Program-made: the position numbers and the translations under genes
Notes under the pieces: model-generated
Database searches by the model: none
Told to the model about the DNA's origin: nothing
Seen by the model: the letters and a program-made list of their open reading frames with translations, nothing else
In this document: positions 17,716 to 26,522 of the stretch, piece by piece
Position numbering within the stretch: the stretch's first letter is position 1
How the letters are laid out: every line of letters starts with the position of its first letter
Assembly (NCBI RefSeq): GCF_019204045.1
Contig: NZ_JAGSPC010000001.1
Coordinates: forward strand, 1,984,001-2,048,000
Direction of reading: 5' to 3'
Source of the DNA: Erythrobacter crassostreae
GTDB lineage: Bacteria; Pseudomonadota; Alphaproteobacteria; Sphingomonadales; Sphingomonadaceae
DNA length: 64,000 nt

Positions 17716-18534
17716 ATTACGCAGAACGTTGATGTTCCCGCCACTGGGCTGCGCTTGCTGTTTGCATCAGGCAAACGGCCCAACCGGACTTTGATTAGAG
17801 AATTTGCGGATGCTCAGTCATCAACATCCCTAAGCCACGATCCGCTGGCCGATCAACCGCTTCAGCTTGTTGTGAACGAAGGTGAAACACTCAAAAGGTC
17901 TAAGGCATCACAAGAGGACGAAACTGAGGAGTTTTGGGTTGAGCTTCTGCGTGATGGTTTGACGTTTGATCTAAGAGGTCTTGCCCCGGGAGAAGCGGAA
18001 TCGATTCCGGCGACGGATTATCGGTATGATGTTGACCAGTCGCCTGCTGCTCTCCGTTTAGAAGCCATTCATTTGTTGCCTGGCCAGCATCTTGCGGGCG
18101 GTGCCAATTCGGTTCCAGTTTTGCGAGGTTTGATTGCATTGGCATGCGACCTGATCCGTCACTTTGATGATTTGGTTGCGATTGTTTGGGAGCCCGCCCG
18201 CAGCCTGATTGGACGGCGTTATTTCGAATCCGTGGCATCTGCTTGGCTGGAAGGCGGCGCATTTCCTGCGCTTGGCCTCACTTCCTTTCGGGAAACGTCG
18301 GACGGCGCGTTGCAAACTGTTGGCCTTGATTTTTGGATTGGCCAAGAATTGCGCATCGAGGCTCCATTGTCGTCCGAAAAAGTCGAGGCCACGCGATTGG
18401 GCGCACGGATTGTCAATCAACTCGTGATCATCGGCGGGCTAGAACAAAGCGAACGGATCACCGCACCCGATGGCTCTCATTTGATCATGCGCCCCTCACG
18501 CAATGGCAATTTTGTACGGGTTATGCGCGAATAA
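17716..18534 (+). CDS. Conserved hypothetical protein, possibly DUF4261-like; start uncertain
   Basis: I do not recognise this protein with confidence. The reading frame is well used from about 17716 to the TAA at 18532. The first standard start codon is TTG 17755, yet the codons before it look coding (VDVPATGLRLLFASGKRPN), and AGGGGG (17701-17706) lies 9 bases before an ATT at 17716. Thus it may begin with the rare codon ATT, or an ATG may be miscalled. The 260-270 residues contain no signal peptide or membrane helix; the middle 'LRGLIALACDLIRHFDDLVAIVWEPARSLIGRRYF' and the tail 'LGARIVNQLVIIGGLEQSERI' recall DUF4261 proteins. It is coupled to the AHH nuclease gene (TAATG overlap). Confidence 0.6.
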   Translation: MTQNVDVPATGLRLLFASGKRPNRTLIREFADAQSSTSLSHDPLADQPLQLVVNEGETLKRSKASQEDETEEFWVELLRDGLTFDLRGLAPGEAESIPATDYRYDVDQSPAALRLEAIHLLPGQHLAGGANSVPVLRGLIALACDLIRHFDDLVAIVWEPARSLIGRRYFESVASAWLEGGAFPALGLTSFRETSDGALQTVGLDFWIGQELRIEAPLSSEKVEATRLGARIVNQLVIIGGLEQSERITAPDGSHLIMRPSRNGNFVRVMRE

Positions 18535-19085
18535 TGAAGGCTGCGACGGGAGGCTTATCTAGCAGATTTTCATCGTTAAGATGCGGGAGCAACCGAAGAA
18601 GCGTTTCGTTTCGAAGCGTCAATCGCAGCCATTCCGCAGGTTACGATCCAGAACTTCAACGGCACCATCTTCTTCCGCTCCAGCTGCTTTCAAAACCGTG
18701 CTTCGGTTCGATGTTCGCGGTAATCGGCAGAAGCTCGGTCGGTTTTGACGATTTCCGCTTCAACGGTTTGTTGCTGCCCGCAAGTGAAGCCGCAACTTTG
18801 CGAACAGGGATGCCGCTGCATCGCGGCCCCCATCGCTCCTACAATGAACTTGTCTGCGAGCGAGTGGGAAGCATTGAGGCGCATTGGAAGTCAGCAATCG
18901 CGGCGAATGCCGAAGATGCGATAGACGATGTGCTAATGCGTTTGCGGTTGCTGCAAACGGCATTGAGGCGAAGGCTGCTTCAAGAGCGTCGCCGGTTTAT
19001 CTTGAATCGAAAAGACCCGCTTGGCACTGGTTTTGATTTTGCGGAGCTGGACGCGATGGCCGAAAGTCTATGGGAAGCGACTTAG
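18534..19085 (+). CDS. AHH-type HNH/Endo VII nuclease
   Basis: 183 residues. The middle holds an AHH nuclease domain: ELQRHHLLP (His44-His45), a spacer with 'FRFNGLLLPAS', then LHRGPHRSYNELV (His96, His100), the ordered His/Asn residues of the HNH/endonuclease VII superfamily. Such domains usually sit at the C-terminal end of polymorphic toxins, but here the domain stands nearly alone, without export signal. The ATG at 18534 shares a base with the upstream stop, so both genes are made together; the first gene might be a partner or inhibitor, but this is only inference. A hairpin at 19072-19095 covers the stop. Confidence 0.7.
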   Translation: MKAATGGLSSRFSSLRCGSNRRSVSFRSVNRSHSAGYDPELQRHHLLPLQLLSKPCFGSMFAVIGRSSVGFDDFRFNGLLLPASEAATLRTGMPLHRGPHRSYNELVCERVGSIEAHWKSAIAANAEDAIDDVLMRLRLLQTALRRRLLQERRRFILNRKDPLGTGFDFAELDAMAESLWEAT

Positions 19086-19095
19086 GCCGCTTCCC
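19072..19095. terminator. Hairpin at the end of the AHH gene
   Basis: GGGAAGCG and CGCTTCCC form a perfect 8-bp stem that spans the AHH stop codon between two convergent genes. No T run follows, so termination would be weak or Rho-assisted. Confidence 0.45.
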
Positions 19096-19110
19096 AATCG
19101 GATCGATGAT

Positions 19111-20097
19111 TTAGTCTTGCCAAGACGTGTAGTCAGAGTCAGCTAGCATTCGCGCTTTCGCAGCGTGGTACTCGCGCTCTATACGGGCGACCATGTCCTC
19201 GACAGTACCCAGTGTTTTGACCGCTCCGATGCCTTGGCCAGAACCCCAAATGTCTTTCCAGGCTTTTGCCTTGGTGTTGCCACCGGAACCGAAATTCATT
19301 TTCGAAGGATCACTGGTCGGCAAATCATCGGGATCAAGGCCAGCATTTTCAATCGATGAACGCAGGTAATTCCCGTGAACGCCCGTGAATAGGTTTGAAT
19401 AGACGATGCCTTCTGCTGAGCCATCAACGATGCCTTGCTTGTAAGCCTGATCCGCATTGGCTTCTTCTGTCGCGATAAACGCGCTGCCGGCATAGCCAAA
19501 GTCCGCGCCCATTGCTTGTGCAGAGAGAACCGAAGCGCCATTGGCGATGGAACCTGACAGCGCGACCAAACCATCGAACCATTCGCGGATTTCCTGCATC
19601 AAAGCGAAGGGCGATTGCGTGCCTGCATGACCGCCCGCACCCGCGGCAACCGGGATGAGACCGTCAGCACCTTTTTCGATCGCCTTGTTAGCAAAGCGGT
19701 TGTTGATGACATCGTGCATCGAGATGCCGCCCCAGCCTCGCACCGCATCGAATATCTCTGTACGGGCACCCAATGACGTGATGACTAGTGGAACCTGCCA
19801 TTTCTCACACGTTGCCATATCGGCCATGACTCGGTCATTCGACCTATGGACGATTTGGTTTACCGCGAATGGAGCCGCAGGACGATCTGGGTTCTCGCGG
19901 TTGTGCTTCGCAAGTTCCTCAGTGATTTGGTGCAGCCATTCATCAAGCAGCGTTTGCGGACGCGCGTTGAGAGCTGGGAAGCTGCCAATGATCCCGGCCT
20001 TACATTGTGCGATCACCAATTCGGGGCCGGATACAATGAACAACGGCGATCCGATCAGGGGTAGGCGAAGGCGATCAAATGGGGCGGGAAGTGGCAT
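19111..20097 (-). CDS. Nitronate monooxygenase family protein
   Basis: 328 residues of the NPD/2-nitropropane dioxygenase TIM barrel that uses FMN. Family pieces: PLIGSPLFIVSGPELVIA at the N-terminus, VITSLGAR, the glycine run VAAGAGGHAGTQSPFAL with the catalytic His in GGHAG, 'VALSGSIANGASVLSAQAMGADFGYAGSAFIAT' for phosphate binding. Such enzymes oxidize alkyl nitronates, though many members have other or unknown substrates. It follows the amidohydrolase gene on the same strand with a 13-bp-stem hairpin between them and is probably cotranscribed; AGGAGA is close to its start. Confidence 0.88.
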   Translation of the reverse strand: MPLPAPFDRLRLPLIGSPLFIVSGPELVIAQCKAGIIGSFPALNARPQTLLDEWLHQITEELAKHNRENPDRPAAPFAVNQIVHRSNDRVMADMATCEKWQVPLVITSLGARTEIFDAVRGWGGISMHDVINNRFANKAIEKGADGLIPVAAGAGGHAGTQSPFALMQEIREWFDGLVALSGSIANGASVLSAQAMGADFGYAGSAFIATEEANADQAYKQGIVDGSAEGIVYSNLFTGVHGNYLRSSIENAGLDPDDLPTSDPSKMNFGSGGNTKAKAWKDIWGSGQGIGAVKTLGTVEDMVARIEREYHAAKARMLADSDYTSWQD

Positions 20098-20111
20098 GCG
20101 TCTCTCCTAGA

Positions 20112-20160
20112 ACATTCTTGCCTGCGCGTTAGGTTGCAAATTGCAATCAGGCAAGAATGT
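20112..20160 (-). repeat. Long perfect inverted repeat between amidohydrolase and nitronate monooxygenase genes
   Basis: ACATTCTTGCCTG (20112-20124) is repeated exactly inverted at 20148-20160. The right arm overlaps the last codons of the amidohydrolase. Inside the loop there is a second small palindrome, TTGCAAATTGCAA. There is no T run, so it may be an mRNA processing or stability element rather than a terminator. Confidence 0.6.
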
Positions 20161-21190
20161 CTTCAACGCGGTAGAAGCGTGCTGCGTTCCCAGCAAAAAG
20201 CGCTGCCTTCTCATCTGCGCTCGCGCCGCTCGCAATTCGTTTGAATGCGTTCCAAAGTACTGGGTAGGTCGCACCCCAGCGATCCACCGGATAATTGCTT
20301 TCAAACATCGCCCGGTCTGTGCCGAAAGCTTCAATACACGTCTCGATGTACGGCTTCCAAAGTTTGGCAAGTTCTTCTGAACCAATGCCCGCTGCAGGGC
20401 CCTTTTCCGGCATTGCGCAATTGTGCATCGCCAATCCGCCAAGTTTGATCATGACATTGTCACACTTGCCCAGCTCGATAATGTTTTCTCGCCATATGCC
20501 GAAACGCTCTTCCAGCTTTCCGGTATAACTCGCCATGCCAAGAGGAGTGCCGCAATGGTCAAGGCAGATCGGTGTATCGGGGAAGGCGCGTGCGAGATCG
20601 ATCACATCGGGCAATTGCGGTTCCAACACCCACGCATCAAAACTCATCCCGCGTTTGCCAAGCTCGGTAAAACCTTCGCGAAACTTCGTGTCTTTGTAGA
20701 GTTTAGGCGGTGCGTGGAAGGGAGGGCCTAACACTTCGGTATCCGCATCCCAGGCGCCCTGATGACGGATGCCTTTGAAACGGTTTGGAGACGCGGCGAG
20801 CAATGCATCCAAAGCCTCACCAGCAGAGGACCCCAGTAATAAATCTGCATGCCCGACAATGCCTGCGCAAAGGCGGGTATTCCCGTAAAGACCACTCGCT
20901 GATTGTGCCGCTACGCCGTTCACAAACTCGACTTCGCCGACAGATTTCTTCGCATCTCCATAGGCCGCATTATAGAATGCGCCGCACTCCATGAAGATGG
21001 TCGCGAGGATATTATGACCGCTCGCCACCTCCTCATTGAATTGGTCAAATGTATAATGCGCAACGGGCACCAATCCGTCGATGAACCGATGGCGCGGCTC
21101 CGGGAACATCGGCAGCATCGGCCGTAAATCCCACAGGTGATGATGGGGATCGATAATAGGCCAATCGGGTTCGAGGATGGCTTCGTTCAT
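20147..21190 (-). CDS. Amidohydrolase family protein (amidohydrolase 2 type)
   Basis: 347 residues of the PF04909 metal-dependent TIM barrel. The N-terminal metal ligands appear in WPIIDPHHHLWDL, a further His in GIRHQGAW, 'PICLDHCGTPLG' on a later strand, and the closing Asp region 'FESNYPVDRWG'. These enzymes hydrolyse lactones or decarboxylate acids in catabolic routes; the substrate here is unknown. Start ATG 21190 has GGGAAAG about 10 bases upstream; the frame continues to 21319 with another possible ATG at 21259. The gene is divergent from the DEAD-box helicase across a 266-bp spacer in which no clear operator was found. Confidence 0.87.
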   Translation of the reverse strand: MNEAILEPDWPIIDPHHHLWDLRPMLPMFPEPRHRFIDGLVPVAHYTFDQFNEEVASGHNILATIFMECGAFYNAAYGDAKKSVGEVEFVNGVAAQSASGLYGNTRLCAGIVGHADLLLGSSAGEALDALLAASPNRFKGIRHQGAWDADTEVLGPPFHAPPKLYKDTKFREGFTELGKRGMSFDAWVLEPQLPDVIDLARAFPDTPICLDHCGTPLGMASYTGKLEERFGIWRENIIELGKCDNVMIKLGGLAMHNCAMPEKGPAAGIGSEELAKLWKPYIETCIEAFGTDRAMFESNYPVDRWGATYPVLWNAFKRIASGASADEKAALFAGNAARFYRVEDILA

Positions 21191-21456
21191 GCTAGTATTC
21201 TTTCCCGTCGCGTAGCTTTTCAGCGTATCGCTTTTGATGAAACTTTGTGGGTCTGACATACTCATAGGGCAGAAGAAAGCAGTGACGCATTTTGCGCTGC
21301 AGCATTTTTCGCAAGCCAAACGGGTTATCTTCGCCTATAGGTGCCTCATCTATCGCGAGACGTGTTGGTCTCGCCCGCCAGCTTACATCCATTCTGTCGG
21401 TCAATCTTTCCCGTTCCGCGCAAAGCATGCGCGCGTGCGCAGCCAGAGTTTTACCT

Positions 21457-23355
21457 ATGTCTTTCCCCGATCTTCCCGCGACGCTTGCCGATGCTTTAAC
21501 CGAACGCGAATATACGGCCGCCACAGACGTGCAGTCCGCTGTTCTGAAGCCGGAAGCACGCGGGCGTGACTTGGTCGTTTCTGCGCAAACCGGATCCGGC
21601 AAAACTGTCGCATTCGGATTGGCGTTTTCCGATGAGCTCTTGGACGAGAACGGCAAAGTTCCCTTTTCGATTGCTCCGAAAGCGCTTGTGATCGCGCCGA
21701 CACGTGAGCTTGCACTGCAAGTCAGCCGCGAACTCGGCTGGCTTTACGCCAAAGCCGGCGCGCGCGTTGCAACATGCGTTGGCGGAATGAACCCTTCGCA
21801 GGAACGCAAAGCGCTTCGCAGCGGCGCCACCATCGTTGTTGGTACGCCTGGCCGTCTTCGCGATCACCTTGAACGCGGTGCTCTCGACCTGTCCGAGCTC
21901 GCCGTTGCCGTATTGGATGAGGCAGACGAGATGCTCGATATGGGCTTCCGTGAAGAGCTCGAAGCAATTCTGGACGCGACACCTGAAGGCCGCCGGACGC
22001 TCCTGTTCTCCGCCACGATGCCGCGTCCAATTGAGGCTCTGGCGCGCCGTTATCAGCTTAACTCGCTGCGGATTGCCACGATCGGCAAAGAGCGCGGTCA
22101 CGGCGACATCACGTACCAAGCGGTCACTGTTTCACCGCCGGAAATCGAGAATGCCGTCGTAAACCTCTTGCGCTTTCACGAAGCTGAGACAGCAATTCTA
22201 TTTTGCGGGACGCGCGACAAGGTGCGTCATCTTCACGCAACGCTGCAAGAGCGCGGTTTTGGCGTGGTCGCTCTTTCAGGCGAGCATTCCCAGCAGGAAA
22301 GAAATCAGGCGCTTCAGGCGCTGCGTGATAAACGTGCCCGGGTTTGTGTGGCCACTGACGTTGCTGCGCGCGGGATCGATCTTCCGAGCGTCAGCTTGGT
22401 TGTGCATGTCGAAATTCCCCGCGATGCCGAAACACTTCAACACCGTTCAGGCCGGACCGGACGTGCAGGTAAGAAGGGTACGGCTGTACTGATCGTGCCG
22501 TTTTCGCGCCGCCGCCGCGTCGAAAGTATGCTGCGAAATGCGAAGATCAATGCGGAATGGACTGATGCCCCTGATCGTGATGCGATCAAGGCAAAGGATC
22601 ACGAACGTCTTCTTTCCAAACTTATGGAGCCGGTCGAGATCGACGATGCTGACCGCGAAATTGCCCAGAAGATTCTCGCGGAACGCAGCGCAGAAGAAAT
22701 TGCGTCAATGCTGGTCCAAACACATCGCGCAAAAATGCCTGAGCCCGAAGAACTGACGGCAAATACGCCGGAAGCGCGCAAGGCTGCGCAGAAGGATAAA
22801 CTTCGTCCAGGCTTTGAAGATACGGTCTGGTTCAAGATGGATATCGGACGCCGCCAGAACGCGGATGTCCGCTGGATATTGCCCCTTATTTGCCGCCGCG
22901 GGCACGTGACCCGAAACGAGATCGGAGCGATCCGTATCTCGCAAGGCGAAACCTTCTTCCAAATCCCGAAGGCGCACGCTGAGAAGTTCAACGACGCCAT
23001 TCAGCGTACAGCTGAGTCGGACAAAGATGATCAGCCTGTCCATATTGAGCAGTCAGACGAGGCACCGCGCGATGCTGGCCGGCGCAATCGCCGCGAAGGT
23101 TCGGGTGAGCGCGACTTTGAGCGTGGCGGTCAGCGCGGCGGGCACATGAAACCAAAGCCATTCCGCAAAGGCGGCGGCAAGCCGCATGACAACGCAAGTG
23201 GCAGCCCAAGTGGGAAGGGTAAACCATGGGAAGGCGGCGAAGGGAAGCCAGGCAAAAAGCACAAACCGAAAGGCAAATTTTCTGGAAAGCCGAAAGGTAA
23301 ACCCGCAGGTAAAGGCGGTTATCCCAAAAAGGGCGGCAAGCCTTTCAAGGACTAA
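21457..23355 (+). CDS. DEAD-box RNA helicase with DbpA-type RNA-binding domain
   Basis: 632 residues. Helicase motifs in order: Q-motif region (TDVQSAVL), I AQTGSGKT, Ia PTRELALQV, Ib GTPGRL, II DEAD, III SAT, IV ILFCGTR, V ATDVAARGIDLP, VI HRSGRTGRAG. After ~470 residues comes the DbpA RNA-binding domain ('WFKMDIGRRQNADVRWILPLICRRG'), then a 100-residue Lys/Gly/Pro-rich tail that ends KGGKPFKD, likely disordered and RNA-binding. The set resembles CsdA/DeaD or DbpA helicases that act in ribosome assembly or at low temperature. ATG 21457 was chosen at the conserved start MSFPDLP; the frame runs open to 21292 without likeness to the family. Confidence 0.93.
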   Translation: MSFPDLPATLADALTEREYTAATDVQSAVLKPEARGRDLVVSAQTGSGKTVAFGLAFSDELLDENGKVPFSIAPKALVIAPTRELALQVSRELGWLYAKAGARVATCVGGMNPSQERKALRSGATIVVGTPGRLRDHLERGALDLSELAVAVLDEADEMLDMGFREELEAILDATPEGRRTLLFSATMPRPIEALARRYQLNSLRIATIGKERGHGDITYQAVTVSPPEIENAVVNLLRFHEAETAILFCGTRDKVRHLHATLQERGFGVVALSGEHSQQERNQALQALRDKRARVCVATDVAARGIDLPSVSLVVHVEIPRDAETLQHRSGRTGRAGKKGTAVLIVPFSRRRRVESMLRNAKINAEWTDAPDRDAIKAKDHERLLSKLMEPVEIDDADREIAQKILAERSAEEIASMLVQTHRAKMPEPEELTANTPEARKAAQKDKLRPGFEDTVWFKMDIGRRQNADVRWILPLICRRGHVTRNEIGAIRISQGETFFQIPKAHAEKFNDAIQRTAESDKDDQPVHIEQSDEAPRDAGRRNRREGSGERDFERGGQRGGHMKPKPFRKGGGKPHDNASGSPSGKGKPWEGGEGKPGKKHKPKGKFSGKPKGKPAGKGGYPKKGGKPFKD

Positions 23356-23359
23356 GTTT

Positions 23360-24538
23360 TCAGCGAGCCATCAATGCATCGCCAATCGCTCTGTTAAGAT
23401 AAGACGACGACGCGGTGTTGGCTGATACGACTACAACACGCCTTGCAGTTTCTGTCGTTACCGCGCGAGCGACAAAATATGAACGGTAACCCGCGTTCGC
23501 GCCTGTGTGCCAAACATCAGTTTGGTTTTTGGCATCGTCCACCGTCAGAACTATGCCCAAGCCATAGAACGACCCCGGTTCCCATTTTGTCTCCGCCTGA
23601 GGAGTGACCATCGCGGTCGCGACTTCTGTCGGAATGGCATTTTCGGTTCCGGTTGCTGCATCCATCAGTGCTGCAATGAACCGGGCGTAGTCGCGTGACG
23701 TGGTCCAAAGGCCTGCTGCTGCTTGCTCTGGATACACATGCCAGCTGTCTTCAAGTGAGCTGAAAACGCCTTCGGTCGGGTCAAAACCTGCATCGGCGCC
23801 AACAATGACAAGCGGAGCGATCGCAGCCTCATCAATCGGTTGTGCGAATGTGCTTTCGGCCATGCCCAGCGGTTTGAGCAAGACCTCCTCTGCCAATTTG
23901 TGGAAGGCTTTGCCCGTGACATCTTCGGCCCACAATTGTGCAATTGTATAGCCTCCACCCGAATATCGGAATTCTCCCGGTTCGCCGTCAAAGGCTAGCT
24001 GGCTCTCAAATATGCGTGGGGGGTCATTGATGACCTCCGCAGTGCTGGGCAGCGAAGCGTCACGCGCGTAACCGGGGTATCCGGACTGTGACGCACCAGT
24101 TGAATGCGACAGCAACTGGCGGAGAGTGACAGGCCGATCGCCGCCTTCGAGTGCGGCAATGTCGAGCGAGGTGATCTGTTCGCGAATATCATCATCAAGC
24201 CCGACACCTTTTTGATCAGCCACAATCAAGATAGAGGCGGCGGCCGCAGCCTTGGACAGGCTGGCGACTTGCATCAATCCGTCCGCTCTGGCGCGTCCGA
24301 CATAGTGGCTCTCGGGCGCCTGATCGCCGTCTATCACCGTAATGCTCACAGCTGTAACACCAAGCTTGGCTGCCTCTTTCGCAATCAAGCTCTGCATTTC
24401 GTCTGGCGTCGCCGCCGTCAAATTTTTCTCGAAATCAGGATCAAGAGACGGTTCGAATATGCTGGCAAGCACCAATGCGCCAATGGAAAGCGCAAGGACG
24501 GCGAATACAGATAATCCGATTTTTCGCCGTGTAGTCAT
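23360..24538 (-). CDS. Serine hydrolase, beta-lactamase class C/D,D-peptidase fold
   Basis: 392 residues with an N-terminal membrane segment (about 7-27) that serves as signal anchor; the domain lies in the periplasm. Class C-type motifs: SLSK (Ser93, Lys96), the YxN-like element as YSGGGY, and HTGANAG in place of KTG. These suit an esterase or D-aminopeptidase-like enzyme more than a true beta-lactamase, but the substrate is unknown. It is convergent with the helicase, their stops only 4 bases apart, and lies 18 bases downstream of leuA on the same strand, so it may be read through from leuA. Confidence 0.85.
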   Translation of the reverse strand: MTTRRKIGLSVFAVLALSIGALVLASIFEPSLDPDFEKNLTAATPDEMQSLIAKEAAKLGVTAVSITVIDGDQAPESHYVGRARADGLMQVASLSKAAAAASILIVADQKGVGLDDDIREQITSLDIAALEGGDRPVTLRQLLSHSTGASQSGYPGYARDASLPSTAEVINDPPRIFESQLAFDGEPGEFRYSGGGYTIAQLWAEDVTGKAFHKLAEEVLLKPLGMAESTFAQPIDEAAIAPLVIVGADAGFDPTEGVFSSLEDSWHVYPEQAAAGLWTTSRDYARFIAALMDAATGTENAIPTEVATAMVTPQAETKWEPGSFYGLGIVLTVDDAKNQTDVWHTGANAGYRSYFVARAVTTETARRVVVVSANTASSSYLNRAIGDALMAR

Positions 24539-24556
24539 CTATTGTCTCGCCACAAG

Positions 24557-26230
24557 TTAGCCGACCGAAGAATTCGCTGCGCTCAGCACGGCCCGGACAC
24601 TTGCAGTTGCGATGTCTTCGTCAATTCCGCATCCCCAGATCACCTTATCGCCGGATTGGCACATCAAATAGGCTGCAGCGCGTGCGTCACGGCCAGTGCC
24701 CATCGCGTGCTCCGAGTAATCAAGCACCTTGATGTCAAGGTCGAAGGCGGCCTCCAAAGTGCTGACCACGCTGGAAATTAGGCCATTGCCGCGGCCCGAG
24801 ACGCTTTGTTCGCCGCCATCAACTGCGATCTTGCCTGCAAAGATCCGCGTACCGTCAGAAGCGCGGCTTTCTTCATAGTCAACCAGGCTGAACCGGCGGT
24901 CATCGGTCTTCACATGATAGGCGTTTTTGAACGCGTCCCAAATGTCGGCTGCGTTCAATTCTCGGCCAAGTTGATCGGCCATGAGCTGCACGTGTTTCGA
25001 GAAATCGGCTTGCATCTTTTTCGGCAGTTTAAGCCCCTGATCCTGTTCCAGAACCCACGCAAATCCGCCTTTGCCAGACTGCGAATTCACACGGATCACA
25101 GCCTCATAATCTCGGCCAAGATCGGCGGGGTCGATTGGCAGATAAGGCACGCGCCATTGTTCATCATTTTGCGCTGTGTTGGCCTCAAACCCCTTCTTGA
25201 TTGCGTCCTGATGTGAGCCGGAAAATGCCGTGTAGACCAGTTCTCCGCCATAGGGGTGCCGCTGATGCACGGGCAGATCATTGCAATATTCGACCGTCTC
25301 GATCACCCGGTCGATATTGGAAAAATCAATGCCAGGATTGATGCCCTGAGTGTAGAGGTTGAGCGCCATGGTCACGAGGCAGCAATTGCCGGTGCGTTCA
25401 CCGTTTCCGAACAGGCAGCCCTCAACACGGTCCGCGCCGGCCATCAGGCCCAGCTCCGCCGCCGCAACGCCCGTTCCGCGATCATTATGCGTATGGAGTG
25501 AGATTATAGCGGCCTCGCGACTTGGCAGATTGCGGCAGAAATACTCTATCTGATCCGCATAAATGTTGGGCGTCGCAGCCTCGACCGTTGCCGGCAGGTT
25601 GAGAATGATTGGCTTGTCTGGAGTGGGCTGGAGCACCTCCATAACAGCGGCGCATACATCAATGCTGAAATCAAGCTCCGCAGTCGAGAACGTCTCTGGC
25701 GAGTATTGGAAATGCCAGTCAGTCTCTGGGCGCTTTGCCGCTTCATCTCGCATGATCTTGGCGCCCGCGACGGCAATCTCGCGCACTTCGTCTTTTGACA
25801 TACGAAACACGATATCCCGCCATGCCGGGCTTAGGGCGTTGTAGAGGTGGACGATGGCTTTCTTTGCGCCCGCAAGGCTTTCAAATGACGTGCGTATCAG
25901 ATCTTCGCGCGACTGCGTGAGAACCTGTACTGTCACATCGTCAGGGATCGCACCCGACTTTACTAATCCCGAAATGAAGTCGAATTCGGTCGCGCCTGCG
26001 CTCGGAAAGCCGACTTCGATTTCTTTAACGCCAATCTCGACCAAGAGATCGAAAAAGCGGCGCTTCTTAACCGCGTCCATCGGATCGATGATGGACTGGT
26101 TGCCATCGCGTAGATCGGTAGAGAGCCAACGCGGCGCTTGTTCGATAAGGCGCGATGGCCATTGGCGATCAGGCAGATTTATCTGGCCAAATGGACGGTA
26201 TTTTGCGGAAGGGTTCTTGAGCATGGTCAT
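24557..26230 (-). CDS. leuA: 2-isopropylmalate synthase (LeuA2 type)
   Basis: 557 residues, the length of the LeuA2 class. It joins acetyl-CoA and 3-methyl-2-oxobutanoate in the first step of leucine synthesis. Seen: '[19 protein letters not shown]' (substrate/metal site with DLRDGNQ), '[14 protein letters not shown]', the metal-binding HTHNDRG, and '[14 protein letters not shown]'. The last ~120 residues are the LeuA regulatory domain for leucine feedback, with '[34 protein letters not shown]'. The start is ATG 26230 or ATG 26224 two codons later. The ~290-bp upstream spacer holds a possible leader peptide and a strong hairpin. Confidence 0.95.
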   Translation of the reverse strand: MTMLKNPSAKYRPFGQINLPDRQWPSRLIEQAPRWLSTDLRDGNQSIIDPMDAVKKRRFFDLLVEIGVKEIEVGFPSAGATEFDFISGLVKSGAIPDDVTVQVLTQSREDLIRTSFESLAGAKKAIVHLYNALSPAWRDIVFRMSKDEVREIAVAGAKIMRDEAAKRPETDWHFQYSPETFSTAELDFSIDVCAAVMEVLQPTPDKPIILNLPATVEAATPNIYADQIEYFCRNLPSREAAIISLHTHNDRGTGVAAAELGLMAGADRVEGCLFGNGERTGNCCLVTMALNLYTQGINPGIDFSNIDRVIETVEYCNDLPVHQRHPYGGELVYTAFSGSHQDAIKKGFEANTAQNDEQWRVPYLPIDPADLGRDYEAVIRVNSQSGKGGFAWVLEQDQGLKLPKKMQADFSKHVQLMADQLGRELNAADIWDAFKNAYHVKTDDRRFSLVDYEESRASDGTRIFAGKIAVDGGEQSVSGRGNGLISSVVSTLEAAFDLDIKVLDYSEHAMGTGRDARAAAYLMCQSGDKVIWGCGIDEDIATASVRAVLSAANSSVG

Positions 26231-26268
26231 GGAAACAGGAGCTTTGCGAATGGTATCTGAAAGATGTG

Positions 26269-26296
26269 GCGGCCTATCCCTTGGAAGTTAGGCCGC
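26269..26296 (-). other. Hairpin in the leuA leader
   Basis: GCGGCCTA and TAGGCCGC form an 8-bp stem about 40 bases before leuA. Its loop contains CCAAGGG, which complements CCCTTGG (26323-26329) at the end of a short upstream reading frame, so two exclusive folds are possible. No T run follows the stem. Confidence 0.45.
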
Positions 26297-26316
26297 ATTC
26301 ACTCGCACGCAGCCTG

Positions 26317-26367
26317 TCACCCCCAAGGGCGCATAAGTCGCAGGTCTAGGCTGTTGAACCGTGTCAT
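26317..26367 (-). CDS. Possible leuA leader peptide
   Basis: A 16-codon frame reads MTRFNSLDLRLMRPWG, with AAGGA directly before the ATG. Three Leu codons in alternate positions (LDLRL) followed by a hairpin before leuA would fit attenuation, but leucines are fewer than in the classical leu leader and the Shine-Dalgarno spacing is too short. Tentative. Confidence 0.3.
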   Translation of the reverse strand: MTRFNSLDLRLMRPWG

Positions 26368-26522
26368 TCCTTACGTTCTCGCCGATTTGTCCGCGCGGCT
26401 CAAGCTTTTTGGAAGAAATATCCGCATTGCTGTAACTTGCGGTCTGGTGAGCGCGAATACACCGATGTCAGCAGGCAACAGGCAGCCAGCACAATGACAA
26501 TGTTTTTTGGAGGAATACCCCT

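Noticed and set aside
23360-24538. Beta-lactamase resistance gene
   Set aside because: The serine hydrolase has only generic class C-like motifs (SxxK, no clear YxN or KTG) and a membrane anchor; an esterase or peptidase role is more likely.
26231-26522. Known metabolite riboswitch before leuA or the YHS gene
   Set aside because: Hairpins are present, but no conserved riboswitch core that I know could be recognised.
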